Assembly (NCBI GenBank): GCA_033980235.1
Contig: CM067067.1
Location: 32,932,451 to 32,996,450 of the forward strand
Reading direction: 5' to 3'
Length of the DNA: 64,000 nt
DNA from: Diadema setosum
Taxonomy: Eukaryota; Echinodermata; Echinoidea; Diadematoida; Diadematidae
In this document: one piece after another, positions 1-12,329 of the stretch
Layout of the letters: each line of letters begins with the position of its first letter
How positions within the stretch are numbered: the first letter of the stretch is position 1
Made by a program: the position numbers and the translations under genes
Notes under the pieces: generated by a model
What the model saw: the letters and a program-made list of their open reading frames with translations, nothing else
What the model was told of the DNA's origin: nothing
Database searches by the model: none

Positions 1-914
1 ATTTGTTTCCCCGCAAGTCAAGCCGCAAAACTTCCCCAGATACGGTACAACAAGGCCTTGAGCATGCTTAAAACTTGTTCCGAGTGACTCGTGGGGTTCG
101 CTCGCAGAGGTACACGCAGAACACCAGTAGGAGACCCTTACCGGCAGCACCTTGCAGGAGTTGGCTCTCACGCAGGTCACACGGAATGCACGCAAGTAGA
201 AGCTAAGTAGCACGCGTCTAGTAGGTAAGAAACAAATGCGAAAATTGCAAACATTCTTGTTCGCCCGCGGAAAATCTTCTACGTGCTGGAAACTACATTA
301 TTTGTACCTCCTCGCCACAAGCCCGCGTAGCTTGCCCGGAAAGGTGTGACACGGCCTTATGCAACTCGGTACGTGTGAAATGGCCCACAGTGTACTTTGC
401 ATGAGGAGTATCCACCCCACCATTCTGTGATCTGCAATAGTGCTCACGCCACGGCCTGGCGGCAGGAGGATTCATTCGTTCTCGGAATGTGCAAACGAAC
501 CCAGTTCCATCTCTAGCAATGTTTCCTGCGATTCTAAAGATACCACCCGTAGATGCTTCGTATCTCCTCTCTGTGTACAAACTTTCATAATACATACATT
601 TATTATGTGATAGGATAAAGCCACTGTGCCGTATCCACAACATAACTCAGTGGACTGAGATCTGACGTCTTCCAAGGATGGGGTGATGGAGGATCCGACT
701 GCCATGAGGCATTAGAAAATATAGATAAGTGATGTACACATGTCTAAGTTTTCCTTCTTTATCTTTATTTGTGTTGGTAGGTCATGGGACTTCAACTTGT
801 AATAAGCCTACCAGTGGAACATCTACAGGTATGATAACTATATGACGTAACAGTCTGTGAGTAACCTGAAACAATTATCTGATTAAGTGCAGTGCAGGAA
901 AAACGTATACTTAT
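1..914. other. Unassigned sequence at left edge
   Basis: No recognised gene. The least random-looking reading frame is on the minus strand at 293-643 (116 codons with an ATG). It has mixed residue composition and no low-complexity runs, but I recognise no domain and no clear splice-site pair. It may be an exon of an unknown gene or a transposon remnant. Confidence 0.3.
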
Positions 915-2246
915 GCTATGGTCACAACCCCCAAAATCAGCCTGCTCGGCGACCGGTCGGCGAGTTTTTAGCTAAAACCGGTCGGAGAACGACCGGTGAC
1001 CGACCAGTGACCGACCAGGCGCCGCTGATTTTTAGGGCATCGGTCGGTCGCCGCTGAAGTCTTAACGCGGAGTTAAAATTTCAGCGGCGACCGACCAGTT
1101 TTCACTCGCTGCCCAAAATACGCTCGGTGTCCGAGCAGGAACCGCCCAGGTACTGACCTAATCGAGCGGTCGCTGCCGAGCGATTTAGGGAACAAAAATA
1201 ATAGAGACAAAAATGACAACAACACAGAAGAAACCAAGAGAATAGATCGAGCAGTCGCCGTCGAGCGATTTGGGGACTAAAACTGTTCAGATAAAAATGA
1301 CAGAGGCACTGAAGGAAATCAGGGCCTAGATGGAGAAGATAATCTAGCGCAATGTGGAAGAAGCAGGGGGAGGGATAAGAGGCAAGGAAACCCCACCAAC
1401 ATATCAGCATCTCAACATCTCGGCAACCAACATGAGGGACATTGAAGTCAGAGGCAACCACTTCGGGGCAAAAGAGATGAAAGCTAAAAGTTAGTGTCGA
1501 TATGTTTACGTAGGAAAATATGGTTTGGTTACCTTATCATTCATTAAATGCCTATTGATCGAAGAAGAAATGAATAACAAGAGATTGGGAAAATTAAAAT
1601 ATGAAATCAAATAGGAATAGAAAATACTGTAATATATAGAAGTAAAAAAGATATTTTGGAAAATTCTAATCTATTCTACTCTTTGTTCCATCTTGGGTGT
1701 TCCTCCCTTTTGTTTTATTTCCTAATTTCTAGTTATCTGTGGTATCACATGGCGGAGTTTTGTTAGTTGACAATTTAACTATTAGATGTTTTGCCTCAAG
1801 TTATCTCTTAATTAATTAATTAACACATCACAAATCACATAGGAACATTAATAAACACAGGTAGCTCGTGAGAAATTTCCGGCAGAGACCGGCGGGTGGC
1901 CGCCGGTACGCCTACGGGTCACCGGTAGATGACCTATCTATCACCCGTCGGTCGCTGAGCAATTTCGTAAAAATCGGCCGGTGACCGGTGGGAGATCGTC
2001 CAGTTGCCGATGGGGCATCGCTCGGTGACTGCTCGGACTCTGCTCGTTGCAGATCCCCACATTTCGCCAAAATTTTACTGAAATCGATCGGTGACCGACG
2101 GGAAATCGACAGGGCGCTGCTCGGTCATCGCTAGGATTTTACAGCCTGCTCAGCATCTCCAAAAACTGCTGAGCGGTGCCAAAATTTCAGCAGCGACCGA
2201 GCAGGCTACAAATCGGTCGGTCGCCGCTCTGAGTTGTGACCGTAGC
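915..2246. mobile_element. 1.33-kb TIR element with GGTCGG/CCGACC arrays
   Basis: The left end reads GCTATGGTCACAAC (915-928). The right end (2233-2246), read in reverse complement, is GCTACGGTCACAAC, so 13 of 14 bases match as terminal inverted repeats. Both subterminal regions (about 940-1160 and 1870-2230) are dense in GACCGGT, CGGTCGG, CCGACC and GCTCGG motifs in both orientations, while the centre (1490-1860) is AT-rich and lacks them. There is no credible transposase, so it would be non-autonomous. Subterminal motif arrays are typical of transposase-binding regions in some DNA transposon families; that role here is inference. Confidence 0.6.
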
Positions 2247-4258
2247 CTAACAGGGGCATTCCAGACAATTTATGCATTTTCACATCATATAGTATAACTT
2301 AAATTGATAGTACATGTATGGATTTGTGGAATTCATTGTTTTCCTTATTTAGATAAACCAACACTCTGAAAAAAACACACCACATAAACCACTGAACAAG
2401 GATGATAACATAGGGGACTAACGTATTCCAGTAATCTGGTCATGCAGCAATAATTTCGTCACAAATACCATTTGCTTGACAAGCTGACCTGTGTAGAATT
2501 TATGCATGCATTCATAATAGTCATCATCCCTGTTTCGAAAACATTCCTATTACTTACCCCCATAAATCACTATAAATTCTGAAAATGTATGTACAGTAAA
2601 ACCAATTTATGAGATAGAGATGTTCAAATGCAAACATCTAAAAATCATCTTGGGTTTCCTTTAAGAACTCCATCGGTGGTTAAACGATGGCTTTAAGATG
2701 CCATCAGGAACAACCCAGTTTTTCGATGATCAGAGCAGAAATGGCAAGCTTCCTTATATTGTGTGTCCATCTTTGCTCAACTTCGGGACAGAGTGATGCC
2801 TTTATTGTAGGAGAAGCACTATACCTGCACACGAAGAAAATGTCATCACACTTACGTGAAAAATATGTTACTATTTTATATGCAGAGTGCGAGAACAAAA
2901 ACTGGAATAAAATGTGATCATTAGAAATAGCGTGTATATAGACGAACAGATGGAACCCATCATTGAGCAATTTCCTCTCCCCGTCCCGATTTTTCGGGAA
3001 AGGGGTATTTTTTTTTTTTTTTTTTTTTGGGGGGGGGGGTCAATTTGTGAAAAGTGAAAACGTTGAAATATGGATCTTTCCTTCCTCGCCAGTTACCCAA
3101 AGCTCAAGGGCTAAGGTTTGTGTATTTTCCTGCATAACGTGTAATTATGCAAACATTAATTAAATTCTGTTCGAGCTGAGGGGCTTTATAAAAAGAGGTA
3201 ACTTTAATCAAATCGCACAGCCACTTTTAGGCCGACAAATTTAAAAGTGTGTTTAAGGTCAATTTACCATTCGTTTAGGGAGTATAGTACGTTCTCAACC
3301 TTTCTATAAGGCTTATCGGGTTCTCGGTTACACCCCTGTATAATTCATTTTTGTTTACAGGTCTCCAGGACAGCATGCCAAATATCAGCGGTAAGTCCTT
3401 CCTCATCCACTTTCCTGGGACACAAATCAAAGAGATAAGTTCGTTGTGATTCTTTAATAGGACTACTGCTTTCAGTTTTGCCATTCTGTCAAATTCATCT
3501 CGCTCTTTTTGTTTGGAGTCTTTGCATTCCTTTTGCAGACATGGCAGAAATACTTTATTCATATCGGAAAGACATCAAACCAATATCTCCTTTGAATTCA
3601 AAAGTATTACATCATAGAATCTCTGAGAATTTCTCTATGTAATTCATTTATGAAAGAATTCCATACCTGTTGAATTCTTGTGTACATATTGTTGGCATAG
3701 ATTCACAATATACTGTTCATATTTTGCGTGTTTGGCGTACATTAAAATTGTATCTATACACAAGATACATAATTTATCCTCTATAAAAGGATTTCATTGT
3801 TGCTTGAATGAATTACGTATTGGTACTTCTGTAACATAAAGACATTTTCAGACAAGCCAGGAAGGGGAAAAAGCCTTTTTCAGACAGAATATTATCATAT
3901 AGGCAACATTCAAACTTTTTCATTTTGCAAAGTTTGTCTATGTGGTATAGCGAGTCATGGGCTTCAGTTTGTTATTATCAGTTTCATAATTTTTCAATTT
4001 CAAAGCGTGGCTCTATTCAAGAACAGTGCCAACATGGTCGAGGGTCCCCCCAAGAAATACAGTTTTCCAAACAGTAACTAAGTGTCGCAATAATCTCTTT
4101 GTATACCATTCTTCGAAAATGATTTTTTTTCTGACACATTAATCATTATATAGAACTGCCATATTTCATTTGCTTATTATTTCCTTGAAAGAAATCGATA
4201 TCTATATCATTTGTATACTTAGATTACAAACGTTGAATGTAGAAAATTGAGTTTACTT

Positions 4259-4304
<46 letters not shown>

Positions 4305-5573
4305 TGTGTGTGTGTGTTTATTTTTCTATGTTTTCTCCTTTTTATTGAGTATTTGCTTTAAGTGTACGCTTCATATACAGTAGAACATTCTTTCATATTT
4401 TGCTCTTGTCACAGCTAAGCTTGCATCTGGGCATGTTAATACATGTAATTAACATTATCATAACTATTTTTTGGAATCACCAGTCTTGCTTTAACTTGCT
4501 GAAAAGTTAAGAATACACCACGAGGATCAAGCAAAGAGTTTGTTCGCAGTTCCTGTGATGGGGGGGGGGGGGGGGGGGGACTGTCCCCCCACCACCAAAT
4601 CTGATTTTTGCTCTACCTTCTTTAATCTAACTATTTGACTTTTTCATCAGAATATTTCCCCTTATCATTACGTTCAATATGTGCGTAAAAGCTAAAAATG
4701 AATAAGAAAGAATAAACGGACTGCCATTGCTCTTCCATAAAAAAAGCCAAATGTATAATCGGGTGGTTCTAATACTAATAGGTTCAGTTTTTGTTTCGTT
4801 TTAAAATGGCGACACCTATTGTAATCCTTAAATGGCAATTTCTCTTTTTCCTATGGTTATCCAGCATTATTGTATAGGCCTATCTTCGTTCTCTGTTGAA
4901 GGTTAAAAGGGAATATTTTGTTCACAATATTTCAGAATTTTTTATCAGTTTTCCTTTGAACATAATATGGACGTGGACAACACAGAAGATATTTCAAATG
5001 TGAAAGCCGACCTGTAAATATTCATGAAATATTCACTTTAGTGTCATATTTATAGAGATATGTGGTTTCCTACCGCTCATTCGTGACTGCCTTAATAAGT
5101 ATTAGCCGACATGGCAATGAGAGAAACGCTTATAACATATTAGTTACACAATTTATATATAATTATCATGTACATGCGCACATGTATATACGTATGTCTG
5201 TTTAATATTTCTTTCGTCTGTCATTAATCGTGATAGAGGTCATTCTCGCAGTGTGGTGTTCACGACAGCATCAGCGGCATCAAAGATAAACACAAGAGTA
5301 ATTGTCAAGCAGAGATAAGCGAAGGTTTTTAGCTTCTCCAAATTGATGATTTATCATTAAATTTTGCCACCCTTGCTATTCATCATCGTATAGCTTCTAT
5401 AATTATTATTAGTAATTGCTTTGTGCCCCGCGTTAGTGGCTAATGTTGAAGAAAGGACAACGGGCTTTAGATAATGGTGTATGGGCTGCAGAGTACGATG
5501 ATGATTTCTGACGTTAAATTGATTCTAAGGAAAAGCAGCTCTTGTCATTTCCGTCTTTTTCTCAATGCCCCAG
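2247..5573. other. Non-coding or unrecognised sequence upstream of the kinase exons
   Basis: Contains a T-run followed by a G-run (3009-3040), an (AT)n/(TG)n microsatellite (4262-4317) and a G-run near 4561-4579. A minus-strand frame at 3275-3562 and a plus-strand frame at 2687-2917 are not low-complexity, but neither matches a family I know. At least one upstream exon of the kinase gene should lie here or left of the window; I could not identify it. Confidence 0.4.
4262..4317. repeat. (AT)n then (TG)n microsatellite
   Basis: About 20 AT dinucleotides followed directly by a short TG run. A simple repeat with no coding potential. Confidence 0.95.
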
Positions 5574-5745
5574 GTATGATATGGATCGAGAACAAAGAAA
5601 TTGAATATGGAGATCTTATCGCAGAGGGTCGGTTCGGAGAAGTATACGCGGCCAAGTGGCGAGATATGACGGTTGCTGTGAAGCGAGTAAAGAACGTAGA
5701 AGGATCGATACGAAACAGCATAATTAAAGAAATCAAGATTTATCG
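5574..5745 (+). CDS. Kinase exon a: N-lobe, Gly-rich loop and Lys
   Basis: Acceptor CAG at 5571-5573 follows a pyrimidine stretch; the donor GTGAGA begins at 5746. Encodes a start like MIWIENKEIEYGDLIAEG, then the Gly-rich loop and VAVKR. The first glycine of GxGxxG is alanine. The open frame runs back to an ATG at 5474, but the strong acceptor makes that stretch more likely intronic; a first-exon reading from 5474 or 5576 is the alternative. Confidence 0.8.
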
Positions 5746-8160
5746 GTGAGATTCGTTGTGGTTGACGAAAATAATGCGCCCAAAACAATATTTACATTTG
5801 ATTTGATTTGATTTGATTTGATTTGATTTGATTTGATTTGATTTGATTTGATTTGATTTGATTTGATTTGATTTGATTTGATTTGATTTGATTTGGTTTG
5901 AGTTTGGTTTGAGTTGATTTGATTCATTGGCAGTGGCGTATCTAGGGAAAACGGCGCCCGGGGCAAGCACGAAAACTGCGCCCCTAAATTGCTGAAAAGG
6001 TGTTCAACCCCAACCTCATCCCGGTAGGGACATAAAACAAAGTTCACATGATACGCTTTTTCAAGCACTTAAAAGGGGTCTTTTGAGTGTGATAAATGTA
6101 ATGAATTTTGATAAACTTTGGCGAGCGAGCGCAGCGAGCGAGCTGAATTTTTTTTTTTTTGTATTTCAGCTTATAAAACTTGGAATTGTTGTCATATTTT
6201 GCTTATCAAATCTTACAATTCTAATCAAGACATAGTGACGGCCTTATAGATAACGATTTAAACCAACAAACTGAGGACTTTTACGATTAAAATAGTTAAA
6301 ATTAGTACGCGCGAGTGAGCCGAAATTTATATATTTCCGCGTCATCATCACGTTTTGTTCTTATCTCTCTTTTTTTTTTTTTTTTTTTTGATAAATTTTG
6401 GCGAGCGAGCGCAGCGAGCGAGCCGAAAATTTTTGCCTACAAAACATGGAATTTTTGTCATTTTTTGCTTGGTAAATCTTACAATTCTAATTGAGATATA
6501 GCTACGACCTTATAGATAACGATTTATACCAACAAACTGAGGACTTGAAAAAATACTCTAAATTAGTACGAGCGCGTGAGCCGAAATTTGTATATTTCAG
6601 CGTCATCATTATGTTTTTGTTCTTGTCTTTTTTTTTGCGCCCCCCCCCCCGTATGTTTGAAACCGTTGGCGTCCTCTTTTGATCCAATCGGCGATCGCTT
6701 CAGAACGAATGAAATTGCAGCCGCTGCTCCGTGAAACATTTTGCCTGCTAAGTATAAAATGACATGTGTGAACACAATAGACATTGTCATTTTGTCCACG
6801 TCATCATCACGTTTTGTTCTTACCTTCTTTTTTTATATAAATTTTGGCGAGCCGAAAATTTTTGTATTTCAGCTTACAGAACACAATAAACATTGTCATT
6901 TTTGTCCGCGTCATCATCATGTTTTGTTTTTATCTTGTTTGATTTGGTTTTCTGCCCCCCCCCCACCATTCTCCCTCCCCCTTTTTTTTTTTTTGTTCTT
7001 CTTTTCTTTTTTCTTTTTTCTTCTTCGTTTTTTTTTTCTCGTTTTTTTTTGCGCCCCCAAGGAGTGGCGCCCGGGGCACGTGCCCACCTTGCCCCCCCTA
7101 GATACACCACTCTTATTGGTTCTGCATTTTCACTGTACATGTACACACATTGTTGGTAGCATTATGACATAGTGTCAACAGGGTAATTTTATCTCTACAA
7201 TGTGTAACAAGAGTGTGTAAGTGGTACAAAAGATAATCACGACTCACAAGCTCGTTATATAACGCAAGCAGGATATTTTATTTTCATTGTTGCTATGTAT
7301 TTATGCATGTCTGTGTCTCTGTGGTGATAAAGCGTTTTTACTTATAACAAATTCGTCTCTAAAAACAACAACAACAACTCCAAGGTTCAATTTCTTTTCA
7401 CCACGGTACAGCATACGTCCCTCAGCCCTCTTCGCCACTCTCTTGAAATGTTGTATCTTGGGATAACAATTAAAAAGAACTCAGTGGCGCTAAAAGATCT
7501 GACTCGTTGCCACTCGCAAAAACACCATGTGAGTATTTAATGTTTTTTTTTCCTCCCCCCCCCCCTTTTTTTTTTGGGGGGGGGGGATTCCCTGCTGAAA
7601 TGGCCCATCCAACATGGTTAGAAAAACTATAAAGTTTGAGAGCCGCCATACTGAGACCCAATGTTTGCTGTTGTACAACACTTGGTATTGTAAGGAATTT
7701 TTAGGGTACTGTATATAGAAGGCCTATATACAGCTATATACACTGTATTCACGTAAATATGTATTTATTCCATTTCTGTTCACAGCCATCTAAATCACGA
7801 AAACATCATAAAAGTGTACGCTTATACGTCTTACAGACCCGGCAGATCAAGAAATTGTAGGTTTGAACTCGTCATGCAACTTATTGAAGGGGTTTCTCTA
7901 GAGGAAGCCATCATCGCCAAGAGCGTTCCTTTCCTAGTAAGATATATTTCATTTTATTTCTATTTCATTTCTTTATTTGTCCAAATTATGTATAAAAACA
8001 TGGTATGGAAATTTGGTTTTCTCACACATTCATCATGGACACGTCTTGACAACAGATAAACAAAAAATTATATTACATAAAACATCGAATTGATACAAAA
8101 AAATGCAAGGAACTAAACATTCAATCAAAACACAAACTGTCATCGTTTGGTGAACATAAA

Positions 8161-8219
<59 letters not shown>

Positions 8220-11200
8220 AAGAATCAGCTCCCGCAATTCATTAAAGAGAAGCTTCATACAAACTACACAATATCATTATCCGTAAGTTATAAAACACAC
8301 TGCGCTTTATTGCTCCTCCCCCCGCCCCAACAGCTAAAATCTGCTTCCTTTCACCGATGTCCTGTTAAACTGAAAAACAAAACAAAATGATATTTCCAAA
8401 GAAACAAATTGAATTAACTTATTTCATTTGAAAATTGTTCTGCACGAAAAATAATTCCACAATTCATTGATTCTTCCATGTGTTTCTAGGAATGCACAAA
8501 CATCCACCCCAACCCCTGCCCCGCCCCTTCATACTCAGAACCATGCAGTTGCAGCTCTCTCCTCACTTTATGCAAAAATCAGCCGCTGTTATTGTGCATC
8601 CCGATTGAGTATGGAACAAAAGAATCTGCATATCCATTTGTACGACATACATTTGAGAGACTGGGGTCTTCTGCCTGATCATAGGAATACAAAATAATCA
8701 TGTAGTGGGTGATTCTCGTTTAACATAAATACCATCTGCCATATTGACGATCCGATCTGTACATTCCTTTTAAAGACGTAACTTTTCCCAGTTATTTTGC
8801 GAGTCTATCTCACTATAGCTTCCATTCTCTTAAAATATTGTTACCTGCAAACCCCAAACCAGATGACACAGTAAAATCATGAACCTACTACACATGGACA
8901 TTCATCGCTCGTTAATCAATTTGTGCACTTGTTTCTATCAAAAGCGTCACGAAAACATTTTGAACATGCTTTCCTGCTTTTATCCATCACAGTGTTGTCC
9001 ACCGACAGCCAGCCTGGATAAAAACAAGACGGAGCTGTGACAAATCTAAAAAGCACATGCACACATGGGCAGTTGCAGTGTATACTGCGAAATCGTTGCT
9101 AAAGCAATTTCATTTGCGAAATACAAGTACTTTACAAGAAAAAGCAAACAATTAGGCAGGTTGACTGTGATTTATTTTTCCCCCTTATTTTGTCGCACAT
9201 TGTTTCAGAATAAACATGGACAGAGGGTGATTTGATGTCCTGGGGCCCGTTGCATAAAACTTACCGTTGAATTTCAGTGGAAACTACCGTCAAAATTAGG
9301 CATCACAGCCAATCAGCATCAAGGATTCTAAAATTTACCGCTAGTTTGAAGACTTACCGCTAGAAAGGAGCGGCAAGTACAGCGGTAAGGGTTTTATGCA
9401 ACAGGGCCCTGGTATCCAAGAAGACGCCTGTGCTGTGCATGAGCGCACGAGCCCGTGCAGATGTCAAAACATGAAAACGGAATAGTCTCTCCACAGGGAT
9501 GTGATACAAAATACTTGTATAATATAAACACATAACCGTGTTTCCTTGAAGTGAAACCTGACAGATTAATAATACAGACAAGTCGGAAGTAGCTATACTT
9601 AGGCTTACTCAATCAGTTATGTTCACAGGAAGTATTCTTAACACACAGTCATAAAACCATACATAATATAGCACAGTCTGCACGCCGTCGTCGATTTTTG
9701 CAAATCTGCATGGGTATGGAACTGATAAAAGGATTTGATAATCTTTGCAAGGTCATGTGAAGGAGCCAAAAGTGTATTTCACTGCGTTTCGTGTCTCAAA
9801 GTGTTGATTTATCTTATTAAGTGCGTGGAAATACACGCCGAGACATATGATTCATGGATTTCACGTTTAGATGAAACAGGGATGCAACGAGGAAGGTCCA
9901 TAAATTACGGGTGCACGTCACGAGACCGACACCCACGAATCATACAGCCCACGAGTCAAGGAGTCATACAACTTGCAAGTCATACAGCCCACGAGTCATA
10001 CAGCCCATTAGTTTGACACTAAGCTAACAAGCCCCACGAGACCGACACATTAAGCCCCGTGTTGTATCTGTCGAACTCGTGGGCTGTTTTTACCCAGTGT
10101 CGAACTCGTGGGCTTTATTTGTTTAGTACGCATCGAACTCATGGGCTGTATGACTCGCGAGCTGTATGTTTCATGGACCTGTTTTCATTGTCGAACTCGT
10201 GGGCTGTATGATTCGTTGGTGTCGGTCTCGTGGGATGACCCCATTATAGTACGACAATAATGATCGTAATTTTGACGACAGAATTGACAAGGGGATAATA
10301 AAGAAGCAAAACAGCACCAATTAATCGGCCATGGATAATGGCATGTATGTTCTCATTTTCTTTCTTCTTCTGAGCAGGAAACTGATGAGGGGAAACTGAC
10401 CGTTGCTAGGAAGATTTGCGACGCCATCGCACACATCCATGATGAAGGGTTCACCCACTCCGACATCAAGCCGTCTAACGTGCTGGTATGTTGTTGCGTT
10501 AATATAACGCGTCAAACTATAGGCGGACACTATTCCACTATTATTCCATCGTTCGATCTTTGTACGTTCATATGCAGCCATTTATATGCGTCTGCGGGGA
10601 GGTGATACGTGTCTTCTCAGGATAGATCTGGTAGGTTGTATTCCCATACCAAGGAAGTAAAGCCGCAAAACAAGTCATTAGCCATTAACTCCATGCAGGC
10701 ATAATCATCAAACTCTAAAAATGAGTAATTCAACATCCATTTGCAAGTTGTTTTCACACATCCAGTTATGTAGTGATCTGGCTCAAATCTATCTCTATTT
10801 TGGACAGCCAGCTTGTCCTGCCCCATGTTTTGACAATGTTCCCGCATCTTGATATGTAGTGTATGAAGTTTTAGGATCAACAAGGTACCTACGGCTTTCT
10901 ATCTATGTCGAGATAATTTCTTTCAAACCGTCTGAAACGGTAAACGAAAAAAAAAAAGCTGTGAGGTAAGACAAAGAACAGCATATCCAAGAACAGTCAG
11001 AGTTGATGCAATATATATATATAAAGAGATGCTTGGTGGTACAAAACTTCAAAATTGCGTTAAACAAATACATACTGCTACTGAACGTTTTCGACGTGCA
11101 CTCTTCGGAGTAGAAACCGCACGTATGAAACAGGAAGCGCGAACATAACAATATAAGCAAATCGAGTAAACCATTCAAGCGAAACAGTGCGTACGCTGAT

Positions 11201-12272
11201 TGGCTAAAGTAAGATAGTCGGAATCAAAAGAGTGCCAATGTGCGTACAAACTCCTTTTGCCTGCATAGAATAGGACTGGTCAGCTGAATGAATGTAGCCT
11301 CAAGCATACGCAGGTGAGCGTCGCTCCGGGCTCTACTGACTATGCGAAACTGTGACGAGGTGTAATGGTCAGCGCATGCGCGACTCGTCAGTAAGTGCTG
11401 AGCGATAGCAGATGAAGGGTTGCCAGCGGTGACTGCACTGTCAGCGGGGCGTTTACACTGGCGCGAAGGCTGTGCGCGATCAACTAGCTGCTTGTTACGT
11501 ATGTGTGCTGGCACATGTTGTTTGATGCGGTCCGCAAGTCGCTGTGATGTGCGCCCTATGTACCGTGCTTCACAACGGCACTTAAATTCATAAACAACGT
11601 TATTCATTTGTGTGATAGGGATAGCATCCTTGCGTACTGCGGAGAGCATGCGTCGAGTTGTAAAGACCACTCGTGGTTCAACAGCATAGTAAGTTGAACA
11701 AACAGCCTGCTTGAGTTGCTGCTCAAACTTCTGAGAGAGTTTACCTTTCCATGGAAGTTTAAGGTACACGGTACACGGGACAAGGTACAAGGTACAAGGT
11801 ACAAGGTACACGGGACGTTGATCGCGCACAGCCTTCGCGCCAGTGTAAACGCCCCGCTGACAGTGCAGTCACCGCTGGCAACCCTTCATCTGCTATCGCT
11901 CAGCACTTACTGACGAGTCGCGCATGCGCTGACCATTACACCTCGTCACAGTTTCGCATAGTCAGTAGAGCCCGGAGCGACGCTCACCTGCGTATGCTTG
12001 AGGCTACATTCATTCAGCTGACCAGTCCTATTCTATGCAGGCAAAAGGAGTTTGTACGCACATTGGCACTCTTTTGATTCCGACTATCTTACTTTAGCCA
12101 ATCAGCGTACGCACTGTTTCGCTTGAATGGTTTACTCGATTTGCTTATATTGTTATGTTCGCGCTTCCTGTTTCATACGTGCGGTTTCTACTCCGAAGAG
12201 TGCACGTCGAAAACGTTCAGTAGCAGTATGTATTTGTTTAACGCAATATATATATAATTATATATATATATA

Positions 12273-12329
<57 letters not shown>

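Larger units (their letters stand above)
5746..7785. other. Kinase intron packed with repeats
   Basis: Holds an (ATTTG)n pentanucleotide array, a 1.18-kb TIR element and a C11-T10-G11 hairpin, each listed separately. No coding sequence is seen on the gene strand. Confidence 0.75.
7937..10377. other. Kinase intron between exons b and c
   Basis: Non-coding, with an (AT)n run at 8165-8207, a palindromic element at 9240-9412 and a TIR element at 9916-10239. The remainder shows nothing recognisable. Confidence 0.7.
11054..12247. mobile_element. Penelope-like element with 431-bp inverted arms
   Basis: Two arms, 11054-11484 and 11817-12247, are each 431 bp and read as reverse complements without any mismatch I could find. 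They flank a 332-bp centre. The left arm plus centre encode, on the minus strand, the C-terminus of a Penelope-like retroelement protein with a GIY-YIG nuclease domain. The coding part stops near 11763 at a GGTACAA tandem array (11763-11815) next to the inverted copy. Penelope-like elements are known for 5' truncation and partly inverted terminal copies, so this fits one such insertion event. Confidence 0.8.

Noticed and set aside
1102..1461. 119-codon Cys/Phe-rich minus-strand frame
   Set aside because: Lies inside the GGTCGG TIR element and has no recognisable domain.
3275..3562. Minus-strand frame with MAKLKAVVLLKNHNELISLI
   Set aside because: Not low-complexity, but no family recognised and no clear acceptor and donor pair, so not called as a gene.
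5733..6068. Minus-strand reading frame with repeated KSNQI units
   Set aside because: It is a translation of the (ATTTG)n pentanucleotide array in an intron.
6741..7172. 143-codon Phe/Ser-rich frame on the plus strand, and a Lys/Glu-rich one opposite
   Set aside because: Arises from T-runs and C-runs at the end of a non-coding transposon; no domain.
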